A stretch of 64,000 nt of DNA, from NCBI RefSeq assembly GCF_900699765.1, contig NZ_CAADHO010000002.1, positions 372,001 through 436,000 on the forward strand, read 5' to 3'. The notes beneath the pieces are model-generated. The model was not told the origin of the DNA, did not search any database, and worked only from the letters and a program-made list of their open reading frames with translations. The position numbers and the translations under genes were made by a program. Shown piece by piece: positions 35,654 through 44,943 of this stretch. This stretch comes from Desulfoluna butyratoxydans (GTDB taxonomy: Bacteria; Desulfobacterota; Desulfobacteria; Desulfobacterales; Desulfolunaceae). Positions within the stretch are counted from its first letter, which is position 1. The number at the start of each line of letters is the position of its first letter.

Positions 35654-38410
35654 TTATTTTCCGTTCTTCTCTTTCCTCTTTTTCACTTCCGCAAGCCAGG
35701 CGGCCTGCTCCTTCTGGTAGGCCTCTTCGCTCTGTTCGGGGAGGTTTGGCTCCTCAATGCGTTTGGGTGCACCGGGCCTGTTTTCAAGGGATCGGAACAG
35801 GGAGATGAGGCGGTCCACCTTTTTGGGTGCCATCCCCTCGGCCACGGCAGGCCGGGGGTAAAACCCGGTAAGAAGGATCAGGGAGGGCAGCACCAGAAGG
35901 GCCCCGATGGTGGTGGCGGTCATGGTCACGGCCATGAGCAGGCCAAAAAGGACCACGGCCACGAAGTTGGAGGTGGCCAGCACGAGAAAGCCCACCACAA
36001 GGGCCAGGGAGGTATAGCTGATGGCCCGGCCCGACACGGCCAGGGTGCGCAGCAGGGACTCCTCCTTGGAGAGGTTGGCTTTGGCGTGGTGGCGGTAGGC
36101 CAGGAGAAAATGGATGGTATCATCCACCCCGATGCCGATGGTGATGGAGGCGATGATGCTGGTGAGCATGTCCAGGTGAACCCCGAACCAGCCCATGATC
36201 CCGAAGTTGATCATCACCGCAGCCCCCATGGGCACCATGGAAAGAAGGGCGGCGTGCACCGAGCGGAACCGCACCAGCACAATGCCGAAAATCACGCCCA
36301 GGCTCAATAGGAGGCTGGAGAGCTGACCCTTTACAATGTAGTCGGTGACCTTGACGTCGATCTTGGGAAACCCCGTGATATGGGCGGAGCCCCCTTGGGG
36401 CAGGGCATTGTCCAGCCAGGCCTCGATCTCACCCATGATCCGGCCGGTGCGGGTCGTGCCCACCGAGGCCCCGTCCCCGCTGTAGAGGCGGCACAACAGG
36501 TTCATCACCTGCCAGTCCGGGTCCACATAGGCCTCGAACTCATCGGGCCTGCCGTCGTCGTTGTCGTCTTCGCCCCCGTAGATCTCAAAATAGTCCAGCA
36601 CATCGCCTGCGGAATCGGGCAGGCGATAAAAGGCCGGGTCGTCCCCGTTCATGGCCCGGTGCATCACCATGAGAAAATCGGTGAGGGAATCTGTGCGGCC
36701 GATGCACCAGTCCGCCCGCTCCGGCCGGGTCAGCTCCCGGCGAATGGCCTCCACCTGTTTCAGAAAGGCCGGGTCCAGAACCCCGCCGGGGGTTCCGCTG
36801 TCGATCAAGAGGTTAAAGCCGGAGCGACCCTTGAACTTCTCTCCCACGGCCCGGGCGCTCACACGGATCTCGTCGTTTTTCTTAAAATAAAGGAGAAAGT
36901 CGGACTCCACCTCCAGGCGGTACATGCCCACCACACAAAGCCCCAGGACCAGAACCGTACCGGCCACCACCTTTCGGGGATGCCGGGTCACCAGCCAGGA
37001 GAAGAGGTGGATGCAGCGGTCCACTGGGTGGCGCCTGCGTTTTCGCACGGGCGCCTGGGGCACCTTGCCCACCAGGGTGAGAATGGCCGGAATAAGGGAG
37101 GAGGCCAGGATCACGGAGAAGACCACGCCCACCGCCGAAAGGAGCCCCCACTCCCGCACCGCGGACAGGCGGCTCGTGGCAAGGGTGGCAAAGGCGATCA
37201 TGGTGGTGACCCCGGCAAAAAGAACGGTCTGGCTGATGTGCTCCATGGCAAGGCAGAGCCCTTCGGAAAAGCCCTTCTCCTCCATGAGCCGTGAGTCTGC
37301 AAGAAACTGGTTGTAGATGTGGATGGCATAGGAGCTGCCCACCGAGACCATGAGGGGAGGAAGGGAGATCCCCAAAGGGGTGATGGAGTAACCAAACCGC
37401 CCCATGAGCCCCATGATCCAAACCGTGGAAAGCACCAAAGAGCACAGGGGCAGAAGAAACCCCAGGGGCGACCTGAAATTGATGAAAAAGGTCACCCCCA
37501 TCACCAGCACCACCAGGGGCAGAAACCGGCGAAGGTCCTTTTGCATGTAAGTGTTGAACCGCACGTTCACCACAGGAGAGCCCTGGGGCATCACCTTGAG
37601 ATCCTGCTGGGCCTCGCAGATGGCGATGACCTCCCGGGAAATACGGTCCACCCGGGGACGCTTGCTGAAGGTCACCACGATGCCGAAGTCCGTGATCTCC
37701 CCTTGAGCGTTTTCCGCATAGATCCCGTGGCGAAAGGCCGGGTTGGCCCGCATGCGCTCCAGAACAGCCGACACATCGTCCCCGGTTGCCGGCATGATCC
37801 GCTTTCCGTCGTCGTCTTCTTCCAGGAGCTTGCCCGTAAACAAATCATCGCCCTCGGCGCGGATATCCGAGACACTCATGGGGGAGACCACCCGCTTCAC
37901 CGGGGCTTCGGCCATGAGGGCCAGGCTCTCTTTCACGGACAGGACAAGGGCATCCAGAGCCTCGGTGCCCAGGGGCTGGCCCGCATCCAGCTTGCGGGCC
38001 ACCAGGCGCTGGAACAGAGGCCAGGAGGAAAGGTCCTCCAGAAGGGCCTCGGCAGAGGCCGGAGGCTCTTGGGCCAGGTCCGTCAAGCGCTTTAGGCCTG
38101 CGTCCATCTCCATGGACGGGTAGTCCTTGTACGCCTCAAGGTCCTCCACCAGGGTCTCCACATGCCCGAAAAAGGCGGGGGTCATGGCCTTGCCGGAGAC
38201 CTCGATAATAAAAAACCGGCTGTTGTCCCCGTAGATCTCCTTGGCTGCTTCGTTTTGAAGGTAGTCGCGATCGTCCCGGGGCATAAAGGCCTCCAGGGCG
38301 TTGTTGAAAGTCAGGAGCCCCAGGCCAGGGGCCAGGTAGGCCGTGATGATGGCAAGCACCCCCAGAACGAGAAGGGGGTGAGCAATAACAAATCGAATGT
38401 AGCGTCTCAT
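35654..38410 (-). CDS. RND-superfamily (MMPL/HpnN-like) exporter
   Basis: 918 residues, twelve predicted membrane helices in the 1+5+1+5 pattern, with two large periplasmic loops. An N-terminal RRYIRFVIAHPLLVLGVLA helix starts the protein. Internal pairs such as PLGISLPPLMVSVGSSYAIH and ASITIGIGVDDTIHFLLAYR (with the proton-relay aspartates) mark the two SSD-like halves. Such proteins export lipids or hydrophobic compounds; the substrate is unknown. AGGTGAAATTT precedes the ATG at 38410. The C-terminal 50 residues are charged and cytoplasmic. Confidence 0.88.
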   Translation of the reverse strand: MRRYIRFVIAHPLLVLGVLAIITAYLAPGLGLLTFNNALEAFMPRDDRDYLQNEAAKEIYGDNSRFFIIEVSGKAMTPAFFGHVETLVEDLEAYKDYPSMEMDAGLKRLTDLAQEPPASAEALLEDLSSWPLFQRLVARKLDAGQPLGTEALDALVLSVKESLALMAEAPVKRVVSPMSVSDIRAEGDDLFTGKLLEEDDDGKRIMPATGDDVSAVLERMRANPAFRHGIYAENAQGEITDFGIVVTFSKRPRVDRISREVIAICEAQQDLKVMPQGSPVVNVRFNTYMQKDLRRFLPLVVLVMGVTFFINFRSPLGFLLPLCSLVLSTVWIMGLMGRFGYSITPLGISLPPLMVSVGSSYAIHIYNQFLADSRLMEEKGFSEGLCLAMEHISQTVLFAGVTTMIAFATLATSRLSAVREWGLLSAVGVVFSVILASSLIPAILTLVGKVPQAPVRKRRRHPVDRCIHLFSWLVTRHPRKVVAGTVLVLGLCVVGMYRLEVESDFLLYFKKNDEIRVSARAVGEKFKGRSGFNLLIDSGTPGGVLDPAFLKQVEAIRRELTRPERADWCIGRTDSLTDFLMVMHRAMNGDDPAFYRLPDSAGDVLDYFEIYGGEDDNDDGRPDEFEAYVDPDWQVMNLLCRLYSGDGASVGTTRTGRIMGEIEAWLDNALPQGGSAHITGFPKIDVKVTDYIVKGQLSSLLLSLGVIFGIVLVRFRSVHAALLSMVPMGAAVMINFGIMGWFGVHLDMLTSIIASITIGIGVDDTIHFLLAYRHHAKANLSKEESLLRTLAVSGRAISYTSLALVVGFLVLATSNFVAVVLFGLLMAVTMTATTIGALLVLPSLILLTGFYPRPAVAEGMAPKKVDRLISLFRSLENRPGAPKRIEEPNLPEQSEEAYQKEQAAWLAEVKKRKEKNGK

Positions 38411-38556
38411 AAATTTCACCTGTGTCGAGAAAGAGCAGATACCGTTGATCACCCACTATTTGTACGACAGGTAAAACAAAAGGACAAAATAAAACAGCCC
38501 TCTCAGGGCCAAACAGATGCCTCACCACCAAAGGCACAACGAACAGAAAAAAGCCA

Positions 38557-38640
38557 GCCTCCGGCGGCGAGGTGAGCCACCTCGAAAGCAGGTTGCGCAT
38601 GCGCTTTCCCTCTCAGTCCTCGGGGAAAATCACATTCGCC
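38557..38640. repeat. Intergenic repeat fragment, gamma type (copy J)
   Basis: GCCTCCGGCGGCGAGGTGAG then CCACCTCGAAAGCAGGTTGC, as in copies G and T. The right arm has decayed. It lies 145 bp upstream of the RND start. Confidence 0.65.
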
Positions 38641-38835
38641 TTTGATTTTGATTGGCCTGAATCTGTTTTTCCAAAATCTGTTTATTAACCCCGTCTTTCT
38701 AAAATCTGGTAAGGGGGCGGTAAAAATAAAATATCCAAACGCCGAATGGCGACGCTGAAGCAATCACCTTGAACGATAGGTCGATACGCAGCAGCGTTGA
38801 TTCGGCCGGAATCGGTCACTTGTACAATTGTTTTT

Positions 38836-39012
38836 GTAACTATTCAGCTTGCCTCCGGCGGGTCGCTTTTTTAAAAAAATGCTCCGCAAAAAACTTTCCG
38901 GTAGAAAGATTAAAACAGTCAAAATCGCTGAAATTCATGTCAAAGCTGTCAAGACCTGTTAGTCAAACTTTTCAAAAGTTTGGCCCCCGGCAGGGCCGCC
39001 GGAGGCTTTTTT
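38836..39012. repeat. Mobile palindromic repeat (copy K)
   Basis: The left terminus GTAACTATTCAGCT is intact, followed by GCCTCCGGCGGGTCGCTTTT (alpha), CCGCAAAAAACTTTCCGGT, and the beta module ending GGCAGGGCCGCCGGAGGC. The right GTAAC terminus is not recognisable, so no target duplication can be assigned. Confidence 0.85.
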
Positions 39013-39076
39013 CAAATGAACCACGCCAAAAAGCCTTCGCATATAAGTGTGTTTGAATACCCCACACCGCCCACCA

Positions 39077-39183
39077 CGGGCGTAGCCCGTCAGCAAATGT
39101 GACGTCCCTGAGGGACGAAGGGATGGAACATTTGCAAACCTGGGGTGCAGGGGACTTATCCCCTGCCCGCCGGAGGCGAGCTT
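39077..39183. repeat. Intergenic palindromic repeat, delta type (copy L)
   Basis: GGGCGTAGCCCGTCAGCAAAT, GGAACATTTGCAAACCTGGGG and CAGGGGACTTATCCCCTG, then CCCGCCGGAGGC. It abuts the dinB stop codon on the minus strand. Confidence 0.8.
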
Positions 39184-40368
39184 TTATACGTCTTTTTTCT
39201 TGTTTACCCGGGCCCGGGTGACGGCGTATTTTCCGAATTTTTCACGGATGGCATCCACGCTGTGCTCCACCTTTTCCCAGCCGTCGTCCTGGGCCTGGCG
39301 GCGGGCGACCTGGCCGAAGAGATCCAGCTGGCTGGGGGCTGCGGATTCGTCGTGGGTGAGCTGGGAACAGCCGAGGCCCACGAGGCGGATGCGCTGGCCT
39401 TTCCATTCTCGATTGAAAAGGGCCACGGCTTCTTCGTAAATCCGGCCGGAGAGGTGGGTGGGGGTATCCAGGGTGGTCTGGCGGGTGATGCGACGGAAGT
39501 CGGCAAAGGTGAGTTTGATGGCCACGCGCCTTGCAAAGAGCCCTTTGCGGCGGAGCTGGGCAGCCACCTCGTCGGCCTGGGCGAGAAAGCGGGTGTGGAC
39601 AAGGGCCGGGTCGGTGGTGTCCTTATCCAGGGTGGTCTCGCTGCTGATGCTCTTGGCTTCGTCGGCCTCGGACGACACCTGGGAGCTGTCCCGCCCCCAG
39701 GCCAGGTCGGTGAGGCGCTCACCGGCGGATCCCATCTTGTTGATAAGGGCCTGGGCGGGGTACTGCCTGACATCCCCCAGGGTCCGGATGCCCAGCTCTT
39801 CGAGGAGGGCCACGGTCCGCTTGCCCGCCCCCGGGACCTTTTTCACGGGCAGGGCCACGAGAAAGGCGTCCATGGCTTCGGGGGAGATCACGTACATGCC
39901 GTCGGGCTTGTTGATGTCCGAGGCGACCTTGGCCAGGAATTTCAGAGGGGCCACGCCCACGCTGCAGGTGAGGCCGGTCTCCTCGGCCACCCGCTTTCGA
40001 AGGGTGCGGGCGATGGTCTCGGGGGGGCCGAAGAGGCCCTGGCACCCGCTGACATCGAGGTATCCTTCGTCGATGGAGACCTGCTCCACCAACGGGGTGT
40101 ACTCCCGGCAAATGGAAAAAACCCGGGCAGAGATCTCCTTGTATCGCTGCCGGTTTCCGGGGACGACCCGGGCATGGGGACAGAGCTTCAGGGCCTGATA
40201 GAGGGGCATGGCCGAGTGCACCCCGAAACGACGCGCCTCGTAGCTTGCCGTGGAGACCACGGACCGGGCGGAGTGGCCGGAGACCACCACGGGCTGCCCG
40301 CGCAGCTCGGGGTGGTCCAGCTGCTCCACTGCGGCGAAAAACGCATCCATGTCAAGGTGAAGAATCAT
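39184..40368 (-). CDS. dinB: DNA polymerase IV (Y-family)
   Basis: 394 residues. Catalytic carboxylates are in ILHLDMDAFFAAVEQ (residues 2-16) and VSIDEGYLDVS (about 102). A helix-hairpin-helix thumb follows (VPGAGKRTVALLEELGI), then the little-finger domain. The C-terminal clamp-binding peptide QLDLFG is present near residue 362. It performs translesion synthesis. The ATG at 40368 is the family start; no LexA box was recognised upstream. Confidence 0.95.
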   Translation of the reverse strand: MILHLDMDAFFAAVEQLDHPELRGQPVVVSGHSARSVVSTASYEARRFGVHSAMPLYQALKLCPHARVVPGNRQRYKEISARVFSICREYTPLVEQVSIDEGYLDVSGCQGLFGPPETIARTLRKRVAEETGLTCSVGVAPLKFLAKVASDINKPDGMYVISPEAMDAFLVALPVKKVPGAGKRTVALLEELGIRTLGDVRQYPAQALINKMGSAGERLTDLAWGRDSSQVSSEADEAKSISSETTLDKDTTDPALVHTRFLAQADEVAAQLRRKGLFARRVAIKLTFADFRRITRQTTLDTPTHLSGRIYEEAVALFNREWKGQRIRLVGLGCSQLTHDESAAPSQLDLFGQVARRQAQDDGWEKVEHSVDAIREKFGKYAVTRARVNKKKDV

Positions 40369-40488
40369 GCCGGATCCCCGTAAACGATCATTAGAATTAA
40401 GGTGTGGAGCCAAGGCGAGCCCGCCCTCCTGCACACATGTAAGGTAGCATCGGCCCCTTTGCTTTTCAACACGGGGAGGGGGAACCGG

Positions 40489-40686
40489 CAGGGTCAACGC
40501 ATGTAAAAAGCCAATTGCCTCCGGCGGGTCGCTTTTTGAAAAAAGCGCCGCAAAAACGTTCCGGTAATAAAAAAAGAAAAGGGGCTATGCCTTGCAGGGA
40601 CGCATCCTCAAAAAACAAAACCTGTTTGTCAAACGTTTTGCCCCGGCAGGGCCGCCGGAGGCAAAAATCTAAATGCGTTAACCCTG
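40489..40686. mobile_element. MITE-like element with 10-bp duplication (copy M)
   Basis: The terminal inverted repeats CAGGGTCAACGCAT / ATGCGTTAACCCTG differ at one base. They are flanked by GGGGAACCGG at 40479-40488 and again at 40687-40696. Inside are GCCTCCGGCGGGTCGCTTTT, CCGCAAAAACGTTCCGGT and the beta module to CCGCCGGAGGC. The long upstream gap 40697-41164 also contains an AT-rich palindromic patch (GATATATAATATATC near 40711), possibly the promoter region of the next gene. Confidence 0.85.
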
Positions 40687-41164
40687 GGGGAACCGGGCGT
40701 TGTTTTGGATTATGATATATAATATATCAGATATCTTGCACCATATCCAAAAAGGGAACCAAATTCCCGACAGAGCATGCTCACCACAGCTGACAACACC
40801 GACTTTCCCCTCCACCGGTACCCGGTGATGACAATGAGTCCATAAATCGCCAGGGGAACGCACATCAAGAACCATCCAAAATCACACAGGATCCGCCTGT
40901 TTTACCGTCTACCCCTACAGACGCCGGATATTCCGTGCTCCGGCCCCTTGAAATTTAGTTGCCAAAAATTACAAATTTGTTGCCTTCACCCCGGTTTTTC
41001 CCTATCACTGACCCATGGCGGCGGCTCGGGAAGGAGACGCCTTCAGTCAGCCGCCCCCGCCCGACGGCAGGCAAAAGGCCTGTCGCCCGGCCCCCTTATC
41101 AAAAGGCAGCCCCCCTCGGCCCTGCCGGGGAGTCGATGCCATTTCAGAGCCTTTGGGAGACGGC

Positions 41165-42685
41165 ATGAAACGCCTGAACGAAACGAGACTCTTCTTTGAA
41201 ATCAGCAAAGCCCTCCACGAGCACCTCGACCTCAAAAACGCCCTGTACAATGTGCTGAACATCCTGGAAGAGGGGATGGATATGGAGCGGGGCACCATCA
41301 CACTCCTGAACTCCAGGCGTAACGAGATCAACATCGAGGTGGCCCACGGCCTCTCCAAGAGCGCCATGCGCAAGGGCAAGTACCGGCCCGGAGAAGGGAT
41401 CACCGGCACCGTCTTTGAAAAAGGCGAGCCCGTTGCCATTCCCAAGATCAGCGAAGAGCCTCTTTTTCTGGACCGCACCGCATCCCGCAAGCACAACGGG
41501 GTGGAGTACTCCTTCTTCTGCGTGCCGGTCATCAAGGGAAAGCGGGTCATCGGCGCCCTGAGCGTGGACCGGCCCTTTGAGGCGAGCTTTTCCCTCACCG
41601 AAGGCACGGAGATCCTCTCGGTGGTGGCCACCATGATCGCCACCCACGTGATCAATTTAGAACGGATCAACCGGGAAAAGGAAAAGCTCAAAGAGGAGAA
41701 CACCCGCCTGCGCACGGAGCTGGAGAACAAATACCGGTTCACCAACATCATCGGCAACTCCAACAAGATGCGGGAGGTCTACCAGATGATCTCCCAGGTG
41801 TGCAAAAGCAACGCCACCGTGCTGGTCAGGGGTCAGAGCGGAACCGGCAAGGAGCTGGTGGCCAACTCCATCCACTACAACTCCAACCGGGCCAAACACC
41901 CCTTTATCAAGGTCAACTGCGCGGCCCTGCCCGAGAACCTCATCGAAAGCGAGCTCTTCGGCCATGAAAAAGGTGCCTTTACCGGTGCCATCAACCAGAA
42001 GCAGGGAAAATTCGAGCTGGCCCACAAGGGGACCCTCTTCCTGGACGAAATCGGATCCATCAGCCTGGATGTGCAGGTGAAGCTCTTACGGGCGCTGCAG
42101 GAAAAAGAGTTCGAACGGGTGGGGGGACACCGCACCTTTAAAAGCGACGTCAGGATCATCGCGGCCACCAACAAAAACCTGGAACAGGCCGTGGACGAGG
42201 GGTCCTTTCGGGGCGACCTCTACTATCGGCTCAACGTCTTCCCCATCTTTCTCCCCCCTCTAAAAGAGCGCAAAACCGATATCCTCCTTCTGGCCGACTA
42301 CTTTGTGGAAAAGTACGCCAAGGAGAACGAAAAGGAGATCCGGCGCATCTCCACCCCGGGCATCGACATGCTCATGAGCTACCACTGGCCGGGCAACGTC
42401 CGGGAGCTGGAAAACTGCATTGAGCGGGCCGTGCTCCTCTGCAACGAAGGGGTGATCCACGGCTACCACCTGCCGCCCACCCTCCAGACCGGCACCGAGT
42501 CCGGCACCCTGCCGGCCAAGACCCTGGAAGAGGCCACGGCCAACCTGGAGCGGGAGATGATCATCGACACCCTCAAGAACACCCGGGGCAACATCACCGC
42601 CGCCGCCCAGATGCTGGGCACCACCGTCAGGAAATTCTCCTACAAGGCCCAGAAATACGATATTCATTACAAGGATTACAGATAG
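41165..42685 (+). CDS. Sigma-54-dependent transcriptional activator (NifA-like, GAF-AAA+-HTH)
   Basis: 506 residues. A GAF sensor domain (about 5-170) is followed by a coiled linker ([18 protein letters not shown]). The AAA+ domain has Walker A GQSGTGKE, the sigma-54 loop GAFTGA, Walker [10 protein letters not shown] and the R-finger region [12 protein letters not shown] Fis-type HTH is at the end ([18 protein letters not shown]). The architecture is that of NifA/FhlA-type activators; no NifA cysteine motif was seen. The ATG at 41165 follows GGGAG; a longer frame upstream looks non-coding. The target genes are not evident locally. Confidence 0.9.
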   Translation: MKRLNETRLFFEISKALHEHLDLKNALYNVLNILEEGMDMERGTITLLNSRRNEINIEVAHGLSKSAMRKGKYRPGEGITGTVFEKGEPVAIPKISEEPLFLDRTASRKHNGVEYSFFCVPVIKGKRVIGALSVDRPFEASFSLTEGTEILSVVATMIATHVINLERINREKEKLKEENTRLRTELENKYRFTNIIGNSNKMREVYQMISQVCKSNATVLVRGQSGTGKELVANSIHYNSNRAKHPFIKVNCAALPENLIESELFGHEKGAFTGAINQKQGKFELAHKGTLFLDEIGSISLDVQVKLLRALQEKEFERVGGHRTFKSDVRIIAATNKNLEQAVDEGSFRGDLYYRLNVFPIFLPPLKERKTDILLLADYFVEKYAKENEKEIRRISTPGIDMLMSYHWPGNVRELENCIERAVLLCNEGVIHGYHLPPTLQTGTESGTLPAKTLEEATANLEREMIIDTLKNTRGNITAAAQMLGTTVRKFSYKAQKYDIHYKDYR

Positions 42686-42712
42686 GGCATGCTTAAAATC
42701 TGGGTAACTATT

Positions 42713-42835
42713 CCGTTCATCGTTGCCTCCGGCGGCCAAACGTTTGCCTGGTTTATTCAAAGCGGGTTCATCAGAAACGTTTTTTGCGAAGCTTTTTTCA
42801 AAAAAACGACCCGCCGTAGGCAACTGAGTAGTTAC
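42713..42835. mobile_element. MITE-like element with 8-bp duplication (copy N)
   Basis: A 123-bp copy with GGTAACTATTC at the left and ACTGAGTAGTTAC at the right. The 8-bp sequence AAAATCTG occurs at 42705-42712 and again at 42836-42843. It holds GCCTCCGGCGG on the left and the inverted alpha module (GCTTTTTTCAAAAAAACGAC) with CCCGCCGTAGGC on the right. It sits 28 bp after the activator gene. Confidence 0.88.
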
Positions 42836-42861
42836 AAAATCTGCTCACCAAACATTTCAAA

Positions 42862-42918
42862 AAAAATGCCGCAGCACGTTGCCCTTGAACCTCGGGTAAC
42901 TCACTGCGGCATTTTATT
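42862..42918. terminator. Bidirectional terminator
   Basis: AAAATGCCGCA pairs with TGCGGCATTTT, A-run before and T-rich after, between the activator (+) and the lipoprotein gene (-). The loop is about 30 nt. Confidence 0.75.
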
Positions 42919-42937
42919 TGAAAAAGCGATCTGTTGT

Positions 42938-43435
42938 TCAGTGGCCCACAAGGCGCGGGGCAAGGCCCAGGTCCTGGGAGACTCCGATGCGCACATCGGT
43001 GTGGGGCCCCCGTGCATCGAGGATGATGACGCACCAGCGGGTTTTCTTGTTGAAAAGAAGCACCGTGGAGGGCTCGGAGGCGCAGGCCGTCACCAGGGTC
43101 CACTCTCTCTTCTTGAGCTCGGCCCTGAAGAAGATTTCCAGGGAGGTTTTCAGGACCCGTCCTGTGTAGACAATAAGCCCGGTCTTCTCGCCCCGGGTCT
43201 CCATCAGCAGGGTGTGCTCGGCCACCTCATAGAGTTCGCCCGGCACCGGGATGTCCCCGAACTGGGAGAGAAAGGGGCGTACTTCCAGAAACTGTTCCTC
43301 TTTGTGGATCTGCCGGGACATCAGATAGGCCTGTCGCCTGTCCACAGGCTCCACCCGCGCCACACAGGAGGCCATCAGGCAGGCCCCCAGCACCATCATC
43401 AAAAACCGATATCGGATCCACCCGGGTTGTGCCAT
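42938..43435 (-). CDS. Putative lipoprotein
   Basis: 165 residues with a lipoprotein signal peptide, RYRFLMMVLGACLMASC, whose lipobox LMASC gives a lipidated cysteine at about residue 24. The mature part (about 140 residues) has beta-rich stretches (EWTLVTACASEPSTVLLF, TRWCVIILDA) and no domain I recognise. It is probably anchored in the outer or inner membrane facing the periplasm. It is a single gene between the terminator and repeat O. GAGAGAGGTG precedes the ATG. Confidence 0.78.
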   Translation of the reverse strand: MAQPGWIRYRFLMMVLGACLMASCVARVEPVDRRQAYLMSRQIHKEEQFLEVRPFLSQFGDIPVPGELYEVAEHTLLMETRGEKTGLIVYTGRVLKTSLEIFFRAELKKREWTLVTACASEPSTVLLFNKKTRWCVIILDARGPHTDVRIGVSQDLGLAPRLVGH

Positions 43436-43492
43436 CACCTCTCTCCCACGCTGCGTCGTTATAGATCCACCCGAATCAGAGCATCACTGGTC

Positions 43493-43550
43493 GGTTACGC
43501 CTCCGGCGGCACGCTTTTTTAAAAAAAGCGCCGCAAAAACGTTCCGGTCA
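43493..43550. repeat. Intergenic repeat fragment, alpha type (copy O)
   Basis: GGTTACGCCTCCGGCGGCAC then GCTTTTTTAAAAAAAGC and CCGCAAAAACGTTCCGGT. The right half is missing. It lies just upstream of the lipoprotein gene. The stretch 43551-43772 has no supported gene. Confidence 0.7.
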
Positions 43551-43780
43551 CATCCCTTTTTGCCGCTCAGCCCCCATGGGGTTGAGCCGCAAAAAGGGAT
43601 GCTGATTTAAAGGAGCCGCAACACCCGGCCCCACACTCCCCTTTTCGGCTGGTTTTCCCCTTAGCTTTACCCCTGCTTTGAGGGCAAAAGACGAGCAAAC
43701 GTAAACGTTCCTTCCCATGACACGCCCCTTAAGCCTCATGGCCGCCGTTGATCTTTGCCCTGATTTCGGGGAAACTATTC

Positions 43781-44200
43781 AGATCGCCTTCTATGGTTAA
43801 AGTCGGTACCAAAAGCCTGCCTCCGGCGGCAAGGTGGGGGCACCTTGAAACCCTATGGCGAATGCATGGAAGCAGTGGCCTTACACACGCTTTCGGGGGC
43901 ATTCGCGTGGTGTGTGACATATGGCCATCGTTTTTGCAGGAAAGGCCCCTTTCATAATTCTGGAAACACGATAAGTGGCACTTGGGATTCGCTTGACTTA
44001 AACCGGGATAACTCCGGGGTGTTTGTTTTTTAAAAAAGCTCCGCAAATACGTCCCGGTTGCACATCTGTTCGGTGTGAAGCAATGGGCTTATCGGCAACG
44101 CCATATAAGAGCATAAGCGTTTACAAGACCTGTTTGTCATACTTTTTAAAAGTTTGGCCCCGGCAAGGCCGCCGGAGGCAAACAGATACGAAACAATTAC
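43781..44200. mobile_element. Large MITE-like element with 8-bp duplication (copy P)
   Basis: 420 bp, ends GAAACTATTCAG and ACAATTAC, flanked by ATTTCGGG at 43773-43780 and 44201-44208. From the left it has CCTTCTATGGTTAAAGT, GCCTCCGGCGGCAAGGTG, and a pair of 20-bp arms around CGAATGCATGG / CATTCGCGTGG. A unique middle ends in CTTAAACCGGGATAACTCCG, followed by the alpha module and the beta module to CCGCCGGAGGC. The same unique middle occurs, inverted, in copy XY. There is no coding capacity beyond short frames. Confidence 0.88.
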
Positions 44201-44254
44201 ATTTCGGGCTAGCTTTTGAGCCAGCCGTTTACCCCTTATTTACCGGAGATCCCC

Positions 44255-44677
44255 ATGACCGCTGTTTCCCTCGACCCCCGACTGGACCATGACTGCTTTA
44301 CCCTGGGCACCTTAAACGGGCTCTGTCTGCTTCTGATGAACAACAAAAAGGTCCCCTGGTTCATCCTTGTGCCCCCCACCCAGAAGACCGAGCTCTACGA
44401 ACTGGAGGCTCCCCTTCAGGAGGCCGTGCACAAGGCGGTCTGCACTCTTTCCCGCCTGACGAAAGAGAGCCTGGGCGCAGAAAAACTCAACGTGGCCGCC
44501 ATCGGCAATGTCGTCTCCCAGCTCCACATCCACGTGGTGGGCCGCTTTGCCTCCGACTACTGCTGGCCCGCACCGGTCTGGGGAGCCCCCGGCGCTGAGC
44601 CCTACACCGATACCGAGGCACAGGAGCTCATCAACACCCTCAAAACCCAGCTTGGCGACGATTTTCTATGGGCTTGA
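44255..44677 (+). CDS. HIT-family nucleotide hydrolase
   Basis: 140 residues with the histidine triad as QLHIHVVGR at about residue 90 (HxHxV; the last His of the triad is replaced or shifted in HIHVVGR). Family members hydrolyse or transfer nucleotide monophosphates. The N-terminal half is typical, with WFILVPPTQKTELYEL. The ATG at 44255 follows GGAGATCCCC. It begins 46 bp after the duplication bounding element P and ends 10 bp before repeat Q. Confidence 0.85.
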   Translation: MTAVSLDPRLDHDCFTLGTLNGLCLLLMNNKKVPWFILVPPTQKTELYELEAPLQEAVHKAVCTLSRLTKESLGAEKLNVAAIGNVVSQLHIHVVGRFASDYCWPAPVWGAPGAEPYTDTEAQELINTLKTQLGDDFLWA

Positions 44678-44687
44678 GTGTGACCTG

Positions 44688-44942
44688 CAGGACAAACGCA
44701 TTGAGATGTTTGCCTCCGGCGGCCCTGCCGGGGGCCAAACTTTTGAAAAGTTTGACAAACAGGTTTTGCTCAATTTCACGAAAATCTTCGCGGAAGCTCT
44801 TCCCCTGAGGAACGAAGGGGGAGGGCTTTCGTAACCTGAGGTCCAGGGGATCATCCCCTGGCCGTCGGAGGCAGGCTTTTCCATGCACTTTAACCATAGA
44901 AGGCTGTTGTTTGGAGCTGAATCGTTACATGCGTTGGCCCTG
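44688..44942. repeat. Mobile palindromic repeat (copy Q)
   Basis: The left end CAGGACAAACGCATT and right end ATGCGTTGGCCCTG correspond to the termini of copy M. Directly inside the right end is AGCTGAATCGTTAC, the terminus type of copies V and Z, so the two terminus types are nested here. It contains the inverted beta module, a GAGGAACGAAGGGG stretch and CCAGGGGATCATCCCCTGG. No flanking duplication was found. It ends at the modF stop codon. Confidence 0.82.
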
Positions 44943-44943
44943 A

